From Clostridiales bacterium (GTDB lineage Bacteria; Bacillota; Clostridia; Lutisporales; Lutisporaceae): a stretch of DNA of 5,438 bases. Of this stretch, positions 1 through 5,431 are shown one piece after another (within the stretch, counting starts at the first letter, position 1; each line of letters starts with the position of its first letter). The notes under the pieces were generated by a model, which saw only the letters and a list, made by a program, of their open reading frames with translations, made no database searches and was not told the DNA's origin. The position numbers were made by a program, and so were the translations under genes. The stretch spans positions 1 through 5,438 of the forward strand of contig JAAYKT010000208.1 in assembly GCA_012522255.1 (NCBI GenBank). Reading direction: 5' to 3'.

Positions 1-571
1 ACATAAAAATTCTTGCGGGCTCAACCCCAAAGTCTATTAACTTTTCCGCAATCGCGTGGGTTTTGGCTGTGGTATTGCTATATTGAAACTGCCCGGTATC
101 GGTAACTATACCTACATAAATACATTCGGCAATATATTTATCAATTCTTATATTCAATGTTTTGAAAAAATCATAGATGATCTCTGTTGTGGCGGCAGCT
201 TTGGTATCAATTATATTGTAGGTTCCAAATTCATCATTGCTTATGTGGTGATCAATATTGATTATGGTCTTATTCGACAGATACCTGCTGCTTTTACCCA
301 ATCTGTCAGAATCGCTGCTATCTAATACAATCGCTAAATCAAAATCGACAATGTTGCAGTCATCGGCTTTTTCGATTTTATCTGCACCTTTTAAAAATCT
401 GTAAATATGAGGTACATCATCATCTACAATAATTCTAACGTCTTTTTCCCGTTTTGTTAAAAAATTATAAAATGACAATGATGAACCAATGCTGTCGCCA
501 TCAGGTGCAGCATGAGAAAGTATAACGATTTTATTACTTTCTTCTATTACTCTAAAAATTGACTGAAACAT
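1..571 (-). CDS. nrnA: NrnA-like DHH phosphoesterase (oligoribonuclease / pAp phosphatase), 3' part outside the window
   Basis: The first 190 residues of a DHH-family phosphoesterase are present; the window edge removes the rest. Characterised NrnA proteins are about 310-320 residues, so the DHHA1 substrate-binding domain with its GGGH motif should lie outside. The visible metal-binding motifs are HAAPDGDSIGS (residues 20-30), VLDSSD (82-87), the signature DHH in NIDHH (107-109) and VGIVTDTGQF (153-162). Members with this architecture are cytosolic, Mn-dependent enzymes that degrade 2-5 nt RNAs and dephosphorylate 3'-phosphoadenosine 5'-phosphate; that activity is inferred from family membership. 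The ATG overlaps the rbfA stop codon (TGATG), which indicates translational coupling, and the GGGAGGAGG purine run in the end of rbfA can serve as ribosome binding site. Position after rbfA is common in Clostridia. Other DHH subfamilies, such as cyclic-di-AMP hydrolases without a membrane part, cannot be fully excluded without the C-terminus. Confidence 0.9.
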   Translation of the reverse strand, partial: MFQSIFRVIEESNKIVILSHAAPDGDSIGSSLSFYNFLTKREKDVRIIVDDDVPHIYRFLKGADKIEKADDCNIVDFDLAIVLDSSDSDRLGKSSRYLSNKTIINIDHHISNDEFGTYNIIDTKAAATTEIIYDFFKTLNIRIDKYIAECIYVGIVTDTGQFQYSNTTAKTHAIAEKLIDFGVEPARIFM

Positions 572-933
572 CAGTTATGCTTTTCCTCCTCCCTTTGTAT
601 TTCTTTCAAGATTTGGTTTATCCTTGCCCCATATTCGATTGATTCATCAATTTCAAAGTGAATTTCCGGTAAGGTTCTCAGCTTCATGTATTCACCTAAT
701 TTTTTCCTTATAAAACCGCTTGCACTTTTTAAACCATTTAAGGAGTTTAATTTTTCCTCTTCATTTCCAAAAACACTTACGTATACTTTGGCAAATTTTA
801 AATCCGGTGTAACTTTTACATGTATTACACTGGACATTTCACTTATTCTCGGGTCTTTGATTTCGTTCATAATTATTGAACTGATTTCTTTTTTAATCTG
901 TTCAGAAATTCTGTTTAATCTTTGTGTCGACAA
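571..933 (-). CDS. rbfA: 30S ribosome-binding factor A
   Basis: RbfA is a small KH-like protein that binds the immature 30S subunit near the 5' helix of 16S rRNA and helps late maturation and cold adaptation. The 120-residue product has the usual length and the family pattern: an N-terminal helix with RLNRISEQIKKEI, KDPR (26-29), the beta strand TPDLKFAKVYVS (42-53), the SASG helix kink (70-73), then LPEIHFEID (88-96). I choose TTG at 933 rather than the in-frame GTG at 942. The GTG lies inside the Shine-Dalgarno AGGTGAT (938-944), which sits four bases before the TTG, and family members begin at about this residue. The gene starts 23 bases after the infB stop and ends in a one-base overlap with nrnA. 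The C-terminus is a short charged tail, QREEEKHN. Identification is secure; only the start codon is an inference. Confidence 0.95.
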   Translation of the reverse strand: MSTQRLNRISEQIKKEISSIIMNEIKDPRISEMSSVIHVKVTPDLKFAKVYVSVFGNEEEKLNSLNGLKSASGFIRKKLGEYMKLRTLPEIHFEIDESIEYGARINQILKEIQREEEKHN

Positions 934-937
934 GAAT

Positions 938-944
938 ATCACCT
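938..944 (-). promoter_or_regulatory. Ribosome binding site of rbfA, decides the TTG start
   Basis: AGGTGAT is complementary to the 3' end of 16S rRNA and lies four bases before TTG at 933. It contains the alternative upstream GTG, which therefore has no room for its own binding site. The layout is the same as at infB, where the run GTGAT also precedes a TTG by four bases. Confidence 0.75.
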
Positions 945-956
945 GCTTAAACTTTT

Positions 957-3128
957 TTATCTTTGTACGGCTTCCATTATGAAACTTTCGATGACGTCTC
1001 CTTCTTTAATATCATTGAATTTTTCCATACTTATTCCACATTCAAATCCTGTGTTTACTTCTCTTGCATCGTCTTTAAATCTTTTTAACGAAGCAATTTT
1101 GCCTTCATAGATTATTATTCCGTCTCTGACAATACGAACTTCGCCGTTTCTGGTTATTTTTCCGTCAGTTACATAAGAGCCTGCGATGGTACCTATACTC
1201 GATGCTTTAAATATTGCTCTAACTTCCGCATGGCCCAAAACGACTTCTTTCCATTCCGGATCCAACATTCCCTTCATTGCAGCTTCTATATCTTCTATTG
1301 CATTATATATAACTCTGTATAATCTTATATCTACCTTATCTTTATCCGCTAATAATAAAGCCTGTGGCTTAGGCCTTACGTTAAAACCTATTATAATGGC
1401 ATTTGAAGCTGAGGCAAACATAACATCGGTTTCCGTCACTGCACCTACACCACTGTGAATAGTTTTTATTTTGACTTCTTCATTGCTCAGTCTTTCCAAA
1501 GACTGCTTGAGTGCTTCTGCGGAACCCTGTACGTCGGCTTTCACAATTATATTCAGCTCTTTTACTTTGCCTTCTTGTATTTGACTGAACAATTCTTCCA
1601 GTGATATTTTTTGATTGCTTTGCAGGTGTTCTAACCTATGCTGTTCTTTTCTTTTTTCTGATATAAGGCGGGCTACTTTTACATCATTTACGATAATAAA
1701 AATGTCACCGGCATCAGGTACATCCGTTAAACCTGTTATTTCCACAGGTGTGGATGGCCCGGCTTTTTTAACTGATTTACCTTTATCATCCAACATAGTC
1801 CTTATTTTACCGCAAGTCGTCCCGACTATAAAATAATCACCGGAACCTAATGTCCCATTTAGTATCAAAACCGTTGCTACTGGCCCTCTGCTTTTATCAA
1901 GCTTTGCTTCAATTACTGTCCCTTTTGCTTTTCTGTTTGGGTTGGCTTTTAGTTCCTGCATCTCGGCAACCAACAGTACCATTTCAAGTAAGCTTTCTAT
2001 GCCTGTTTTCTTTTTGGCAGATACAGGTACACATATTGTATCTCCGCCCCAGTCTTCCGCCAACAAACCATGTTCCGTTAATTCTTGTTTAACTCTGTCA
2101 ATATTTGCACCGGGTTTATCTGTTTTATTGATTGCCACAATTATGGTAACATTTGCAGCTTTGGCATGATTGATGGCTTCAACTGTCTGAGGCATAACAC
2201 CGTCATCAGCAGCAATTACCAGTATGGCTATATCAGTAACCTTTGCCCCTCTTGCCCTCATTGACGTAAAAGCTTCATGGCCCGGTGTATCCAAAAATAC
2301 AATTTTCTTGCCTTCTATATTAACCGTATACGCACCAATATGTTGTGTAATACCACCGGCCTCAGTGGCGATGACATTGGTTTCTCTTATTGCATCCAAC
2401 AAAGAAGTCTTTCCATGGTCAACGTGCCCCATAATTGTCACTACAGGAGGCCTCGGTTTTAGATCTTCAGGTTTGTCTTCAAAGTCATCTATAAGTGATT
2501 CTTCATCATCTTTTTGAACAATTTTCTCCAAGGTAGCACCGTATTCCGAGGCAATTAATGAAGCAGTTTCAAATTCCAGGTCCTGGTTAATTGTTGCTAT
2601 TACTCCTAAAAGTAATAGCTTTTTAATTATATCAACTACAGGTTTACCTATTTTTTCGCTTAAACTCTTAACCGATATGGTTTCAGCAATTTTAATAGGT
2701 TTGGTAAACTCAGGCTTTGCCGGTTTTTTTGTTTCCATTACAGCCTGATGTTTTTTGAATGGAGGTCTTCGTTTTTTGCCTTTTTTATCAAATTTCTTTT
2801 CAGTAAAGGTTCTTTTTGTTTTTTCCTTGCCCGCTTTGGCTGTGTCATCGAAATCATCTTCTGCTTTGGGTTTTGGCTTATGTCCATTCTTCTTTATGGT
2901 ATCCTCTTCCTTTACCGGTTTTTGTCTGCTTATTTGACCTTTTGGTTTTTTAGAAATAATGCTATCTTCTTTCTTAATTAGTTTTTCTTTTATTTTATTT
3001 TCATCTTCCGGATTTATTGCACTCATATGAGTATTAACGCTGATATTTAATGCTTTTGCTTCATTCATAAGATCTTTACTTGATAATCCCAATTCTTTTG
3101 CCAGCTCATATACTCTTTTTTTACTCAA
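957..3128 (-). CDS. infB: Translation initiation factor IF-2
   Basis: IF-2 is the GTPase that delivers fMet-tRNA to the 30S P site and promotes 50S joining. With the TTG start at 3128 the product is 723 residues, normal for Gram-positive IF-2. In order: a first IF2-N module (about 1-50, starting SKKRVYELAKELGLSSKDL), a lysine-rich low-complexity linker (about 51-143), a second IF2-N module (about 150-205), and the GTPase domain with G1 GHVDHGKT (234-241), switch motif GGITQHIG (258-265), G3 DTPGHE (280-285), G4 NKTD (334-337) and G5 SAK (370-372). Domains II and III and the fMet-tRNA-binding C-terminal domain follow, ending DVIESFIMEAVQR. All catalytic motifs are intact. A longer GTG start at 3137 is in frame but falls inside the Shine-Dalgarno. 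The gene has its own likely promoter and a structured leader upstream, and is followed 23 bases later by rbfA. Confidence 0.98.
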   Translation of the reverse strand: MSKKRVYELAKELGLSSKDLMNEAKALNISVNTHMSAINPEDENKIKEKLIKKEDSIISKKPKGQISRQKPVKEEDTIKKNGHKPKPKAEDDFDDTAKAGKEKTKRTFTEKKFDKKGKKRRPPFKKHQAVMETKKPAKPEFTKPIKIAETISVKSLSEKIGKPVVDIIKKLLLLGVIATINQDLEFETASLIASEYGATLEKIVQKDDEESLIDDFEDKPEDLKPRPPVVTIMGHVDHGKTSLLDAIRETNVIATEAGGITQHIGAYTVNIEGKKIVFLDTPGHEAFTSMRARGAKVTDIAILVIAADDGVMPQTVEAINHAKAANVTIIVAINKTDKPGANIDRVKQELTEHGLLAEDWGGDTICVPVSAKKKTGIESLLEMVLLVAEMQELKANPNRKAKGTVIEAKLDKSRGPVATVLILNGTLGSGDYFIVGTTCGKIRTMLDDKGKSVKKAGPSTPVEITGLTDVPDAGDIFIIVNDVKVARLISEKRKEQHRLEHLQSNQKISLEELFSQIQEGKVKELNIIVKADVQGSAEALKQSLERLSNEEVKIKTIHSGVGAVTETDVMFASASNAIIIGFNVRPKPQALLLADKDKVDIRLYRVIYNAIEDIEAAMKGMLDPEWKEVVLGHAEVRAIFKASSIGTIAGSYVTDGKITRNGEVRIVRDGIIIYEGKIASLKRFKDDAREVNTGFECGISMEKFNDIKEGDVIESFIMEAVQR

Positions 3129-3132
3129 ATAA

Positions 3133-3142
3133 ATCACCCCCT
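3133..3142 (-). promoter_or_regulatory. Strong ribosome binding site of infB, decides the TTG start
   Basis: AGGGGGTGAT differs at one position from an extended consensus AGGAGGTGAT and sits four bases before TTG at 3128. The in-frame GTG at 3137 is part of this site and is therefore unlikely to be the start. Confidence 0.8.
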
Positions 3143-3154
3143 GTTTTTAATTAT

Positions 3155-3179
3155 AACGGTGTAAAAATCAATCACCGTT
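3155..3179 (-). other. Hairpin in the infB 5' leader
   Basis: Inverted repeat AACGGTG / CACCGTT: a perfect 7-bp stem with an 11-base loop, 12 bases before the infB Shine-Dalgarno. On the coding (minus) strand it is followed by ATAATTAAAAAC and not by a T-run, so it is not an intrinsic terminator for infB transcripts. The 3' arm contains CACC, which could also pair with GGTG in the Shine-Dalgarno; a regulatory role is speculation. Confidence 0.4.
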
Positions 3180-3216
3180 TTTGTTTCTACAGCCTGCGAA
3201 TATATCTCACCTCGTT

Positions 3217-3246
3217 ATTATGCCGGTTAGGATAATTGTGTGTCAA
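3217..3246 (-). promoter_or_regulatory. Putative sigma-A promoter for infB-rbfA-nrnA
   Basis: On the minus strand a perfect -35 TTGACA (3241-3246) is followed after 18 bases by the -10 hexamer CATAAT (3217-3222), a 5 of 6 match to TATAAT. The -35 begins 8 bases after the ylxQ stop codon, in the largest intergenic gap of the cluster. Transcription would start near 3209-3211, giving an untranslated leader of about 80 bases. It is a sequence-only call, supported by its fit to consensus and by its position. Confidence 0.6.
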
Positions 3247-3254
3247 AACCCACA

Positions 3255-3587
3255 TTAAATCCTGTTGTTAGAATCACACATTAGTTTCCCCAATATATCT
3301 GAAAAGTTTGTATCTGTAATTCCTATGACTGCTCTATTTTTCCACCCTAAGCTTCTGCTGAAATCTTCCATTGTCAAATATATATAGTAAGGTATATTAT
3401 GGCGCATTGCATTATTAATAAATCTTTTTTTTGTGTTGTTCGATGCATCTTCTGCAATAATAAGCAATTTTATCTTGTTTTCCTTTATTGTTTTTTTTAG
3501 AAGTTCTTCGCCGGATATTATTTTATTTGCTTTATAGGCCATACCGATCATAGAGACTGTTTTACTTTTACTATTCACCGTCTGCAA
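3255..3587 (-). CDS. ylxQ: YlxQ, L7Ae/L30e/S12e-family small RNA-binding protein
   Basis: This 110-residue protein matches the YlxQ (RplGB) family, kink-turn RNA-binding proteins related to ribosomal L7Ae that are encoded between ylxR and infB in Firmicutes. The visible pattern is SMIGMAYKANKIISGEELL (12-30), the central strand KLLIIAEDASNNTKKRF (39-55), NIPYYIY (63-69) and the C-terminal RAVIGITDTNFSDIL (88-102). The region corresponding to the usual short LG-(x)-GK element reads SLGWKNR here. The TTG start at 3587 lies six bases after AGGG and overlaps the end of ylxR by 17 bases, suggesting translational coupling. A GTG three codons later is a possible alternative but is 15 bases from that AGGG. 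Binding of a specific RNA is known for the fold, not shown for this protein. Confidence 0.88.
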   Translation of the reverse strand: MQTVNSKSKTVSMIGMAYKANKIISGEELLKKTIKENKIKLLIIAEDASNNTKKRFINNAMRHNIPYYIYLTMEDFSRSLGWKNRAVIGITDTNFSDILGKLMCDSNNRI

Positions 3588-3843
3588 CGCTTTCCCTAAG
3601 CAAAGTGATTAATTCATCGCTAATCTTTGTTTCCAAGGCTTTATCTATTTTTTTATCCTTTATGGCCTTATCAAAACATTGCAAAGTTGGACATATGTAA
3701 CAACCGCGCCCCGAAACTTTGCCTTTTGAGTCTATACTTACTGTTCCATCCGGGCTTCTTACTATTCTTATCAATTCTTTTTTTGGTCTGACCTCATTAC
3801 AGCCAAGGCATTTTCTCATGGGAATTTTCTTTTTATATGCCAT
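3571..3843 (-). CDS. ylxR: YlxR family protein (RNase P modulator RnpM)
   Basis: YlxR is a small basic protein conserved next to nusA; in B. subtilis it has been linked to RNase P modulation and to control of metabolic genes. The 90-residue product shows the family signature: PMRKCLGC (8-15), ELIRIVRSPDGTVSIDSKGKV around 23-43, and GRGCYIC (45-51). Five cysteines (12, 15, 48, 51, 56) are present. Most relatives have GRGAY where this one has GRGCY. I take ATG at 3843 as the start because GAGGTGGG lies just before it and the family begins at about this residue. A longer in-frame ATG at 3879 would add 12 residues overlapping nusA and is not supported by a binding site. The gap to the nusA stop is ten bases and the Shine-Dalgarno starts in that stop codon, so translation is probably coupled to nusA. 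Confidence 0.92.
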   Translation of the reverse strand: MAYKKKIPMRKCLGCNEVRPKKELIRIVRSPDGTVSIDSKGKVSGRGCYICPTLQCFDKAIKDKKIDKALETKISDELITLLRESVADGE

Positions 3844-3846
3844 TAG

Positions 3847-3854
3847 CCCACCTC
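3847..3854 (-). promoter_or_regulatory. Ribosome binding site of ylxR, decides the ATG start
   Basis: GAGGTGGG begins on the last base of the nusA TAG stop codon. Its GAGGTG core lies five bases before ATG at 3843. This favours the short YlxR of 90 residues over the 102-residue form. Confidence 0.7.
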
Positions 3855-4681
3855 TATTCATCAAATATTTGTGATTCACTCTTTATATCAATTTTCCATC
3901 CCGTAAGTTTTGCAGCCAATCTGACATTTTGACCTTCTTTGCCTATTGCCAAAGAGAGCTGGGAGTCACTTACTATAGCTGTGGCAGTGTTTTCATCCTT
4001 ATTTGCTTTCACGTTTATTACTTTTGCAGGGCTTAGCGCGCTGGCAACAAAAATGGCAGGATCACTGTTCCATTCTATTATATCAATTTTTTCACCGCGA
4101 AGTTCATCTACGATTAACTGTACCCTTTGCCCTCTTTGACCTACACAAGCTCCCACGGCATCAACGTTATCGTCATGGGAATAAACAGCAATTTTTGTTC
4201 TTGAACCTGCTTCTCTTGAAATATTCTTTATTTCCACTATTCCATCTTTTATTTCCGGTACTTCCAGTTCAAATAACCTTTTAACTAACCCCGGGTGTGT
4301 CCTTGAAAGTGTAATCTGAGGCCCTTTGGTGGTTTTTTTAACTTCAACCACATAAGTCTTTATTCTGTCTCCTACATTATAATTCTCTCCCGGAGACTGT
4401 TCTCCGATATTCAAAACAGCCTCGGTTTTACCCAAATCGATGAAAACCATATTTCTTTCTTTTCTTTGTACCAACCCGTTAACTATTTCGTCTTCTTTCT
4501 TTATAAATTCTTCATATATGATACTTCTTTCGGCTTCTCTTATACGTTGTACTACAACTTGCTTTGCGGTTTGTGCAGCTATTCTTCCAAAGTCTTTTGG
4601 AGTAACTTTTATCTCTGCCAAATCACCTATTTCATATTTTTTGTTTATTTTCTGTGCATCCAAAATATTTATTTCAATCAA
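3854..4681 (-). CDS. nusA: NusA C-terminal fragment (rest of NTD, S1, KH1, KH2)
   Basis: This is the in-frame continuation after the TAA, counted from the first TTG, codon 72 of the full reading. It encodes 275 residues: the conserved second half of the N-terminal domain with VTPKDFGRIAAQTAKQ (26-41) and QRIREAER (45-52), an S1 domain (about 64-128), KH1 with the GQRG loop (181-184) and KH2 with the GKEG loop (247-250). The RNA-binding parts are thus complete. No clear Shine-Dalgarno precedes the TTG (only GGAT three bases away), so independent initiation would be weak. It is listed because a gene caller may report it as a separate gene; I regard it as part of nusA. Confidence 0.5.
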   Translation of the reverse strand: MIEINILDAQKINKKYEIGDLAEIKVTPKDFGRIAAQTAKQVVVQRIREAERSIIYEEFIKKEDEIVNGLVQRKERNMVFIDLGKTEAVLNIGEQSPGENYNVGDRIKTYVVEVKKTTKGPQITLSRTHPGLVKRLFELEVPEIKDGIVEIKNISREAGSRTKIAVYSHDDNVDAVGACVGQRGQRVQLIVDELRGEKIDIIEWNSDPAIFVASALSPAKVINVKANKDENTATAIVSDSQLSLAIGKEGQNVRLAAKLTGWKIDIKSESQIFDE

Positions 4682-4708
4682 TTTATCCGTTACGTCGTCT
4701 GATACTGT

Positions 4709-4894
4709 TTATAAAGCGTATACTTCCACTACACCGCTATCTTTATTTATCAATACCTTTACATTTTGTGCAGTACCATAATTTTTTTTGTATGCCGTGA
4801 TTAGAGCAGCTTCTATTGCCTCTATTAATGTATCTTTTTTTATGCCTTTTTCCTTGGCAATGTCTTCAATTGCCAAAAGGAATTCTCCATTCAT
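4709..4894 (-). CDS. nusA: NusA N-terminal fragment (upstream of the in-frame stop)
   Basis: If the TAA is real, this is the 61-residue peptide made from the proper nusA start. It covers the first half of the RNA polymerase-binding N-terminal domain: helix EFLLAIEDIAKEKGIKKDTL, then LIEAIEAALITAYKKNYG (23-40), and the strand VKVLINKDSGVVEVYAL (45-61). It stops in the middle of the domain's beta region, so it is unlikely to fold as a stable unit by itself. The ATG start and GGAGGG site are convincing. Confidence 0.6.
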   Translation of the reverse strand: MNGEFLLAIEDIAKEKGIKKDTLIEAIEAALITAYKKNYGTAQNVKVLINKDSGVVEVYAL

Positions 4895-5370
4895 TATTTA
4901 CCCTCCTTACCTTTAAAACTGAATGATGGTTTTATGATTGCTATTAAAGTCTTGTTTATAACTAAGGTTTCACCGGAATACTCAATACTTATATTTTCAT
5001 CATTATAATTTAGTAGTTTGCCTTTTATTATTTTATTATTTTGAAAAGGTTTGTAAAACTTTACCTCAACTAATTTATCTAAGTGCCTTTTAAAATCAAT
5101 GTCTTTTTTTAAAGGCCTTTCAATTCCTGGAGAAGAAACCTCAAAAATATATGAGTGTTCTATAGGATCTGCTTCATCTAATTTACTACTGAGCTCTTCA
5201 CTGACCAACTGGCAATCATTAACTGTAATACCACCGTCTTTGTCTATGAATATCCTTAGATACCAATCAGCGCCTTCTTTTTTGTACTCTGAATCCACAA
5301 AATAAAAACCGTGTTTCTCTAAAATTGGTTGGCTCAATTCACATAGTAAATCTTCTATCCGCTTTTTCAA
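4894..5370 (-). CDS. rimP: Ribosome maturation factor RimP
   Basis: RimP binds the free 30S subunit and is needed for its efficient maturation, before or together with RbfA. The 158-residue product has the normal family length and both domains: an N-terminal alpha/beta domain with LEKHGFYFVDSEYKKEGADWYLRIFID (18-44), then the hallmark YIFEVSSPGIERPLKKDIDF (74-93), and a C-terminal SH3-like barrel with VEVKFYKPF and KIIKGKLL. The TTG start at 5370 is supported by a perfect GGAGGT six bases upstream. The last codons (KGKEGK) contain the nusA Shine-Dalgarno and the TAA stop shares its final base with the nusA ATG, so the two genes are tightly coupled. It is the first gene of the cluster. Identification is firm. 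Confidence 0.96.
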   Translation of the reverse strand: MKKRIEDLLCELSQPILEKHGFYFVDSEYKKEGADWYLRIFIDKDGGITVNDCQLVSEELSSKLDEADPIEHSYIFEVSSPGIERPLKKDIDFKRHLDKLVEVKFYKPFQNNKIIKGKLLNYNDENISIEYSGETLVINKTLIAIIKPSFSFKGKEGK

Positions 5371-5376
5371 TTAATT

Positions 5377-5382
5377 ACCTCC
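5377..5382 (-). promoter_or_regulatory. Ribosome binding site of rimP, decides the TTG start
   Basis: GGAGGT is a full Shine-Dalgarno core lying six bases before TTG at 5370. No ATG is positioned after it, which supports the TTG start. Confidence 0.8.
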
Positions 5383-5401
5383 AAATAAATAATTCATATT
5401 A

Positions 5402-5431
5402 TAAGACGAAAGAGTGGGAATTCCCCACTCT
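5402..5431 (-). terminator. Hairpin with weak U-tract in the rimP-nusA operon leader (terminator or attenuator)
   Basis: On the minus strand AGAGTGGG, a GAATT loop and CCCACTCT form a perfect 8-bp stem (5411-5418 with 5424-5431). It is followed by TTCGTCTTA, so the U-tract is interrupted after three Ts. It lies 20-odd bases before the rimP Shine-Dalgarno. It could terminate an upstream gene outside the window or act as an attenuator of this operon. Hairpins with the same GTGGG...CCCAC look sit before rimP in other Firmicutes. NusA-dependent autoregulation at such a leader has been described for B. subtilis (both from memory). A weak U-tract is what a NusA-dependent terminator is expected to have. 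Confidence 0.6.

Larger units (their letters stand above)
3854..4894 (-). pseudogene. nusA: Transcription factor NusA, interrupted by an in-frame TAA at codon 62
   Basis: NusA binds RNA polymerase near the RNA exit channel and promotes pausing and intrinsic termination. The locus reads as one continuous frame of 346 codons from ATG 4894 to TAG 3854, except for TAA at 4709-4711. Both sides match NusA in the same frame. From memory of B. subtilis NusA, the stop aligns with a lysine in VFARKDVVDEV, so a single AAA to TAA change explains it. There is no insertion, deletion or other decay: the S1 and both KH domains are well conserved. The start has GGAGGG six bases upstream, inside the end of rimP, and shares one base with the rimP stop (TAATG). 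The reading ends shortly after KH2 (WKIDIKSES), without the acidic tail of some relatives. Because NusA is essential in B. subtilis, a base-call error is the simplest explanation; a recent nonsense mutation or a two-part protein are alternatives. Confidence 0.85.

Noticed and set aside
1186..2517. Several open frames of 60-97 codons on the plus strand opposite infB and nusA
   Set aside because: They are antisense shadows of strongly conserved proteins, without binding sites or recognisable products.
3150..3155. Perfect TATAAT on the minus strand just before infB
   Set aside because: A start from it would fall inside the infB Shine-Dalgarno, and no -35 is present at the right distance. The upstream TTGACA/CATAAT pair is a far better promoter.
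3155..3190. Possible plus-strand intrinsic terminator (stem followed by TTTTTGTTTCT)
   Set aside because: The arrangement looks right on the plus strand, but there is no plus-strand gene upstream for it to serve; it is better read as leader RNA of infB on the minus strand.
3187..3210. Seven-codon frame starting GTG and ending TAG in the infB leader, near the predicted transcription start, with an SD-like GAGGTGA
   Set aside because: The GTG lies inside the SD-like run, so it has no binding site of its own, and leaderless starts are rare in this group. The frame is too short to distinguish from chance.
4709..4711. TAA recoded as a sense codon throughout the genome
   Set aside because: rimP, ylxQ and infB end in TAA exactly where their families end, so TAA is a working stop here.
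5398..5403. Perfect TATAAT on the minus strand just before rimP
   Set aside because: No acceptable -35 hexamer lies 16-18 bases upstream (GGGGAA-like sequence within the hairpin), and it overlaps the poor U-tract of the terminator-like structure. In an AT-rich leader this is likely chance.
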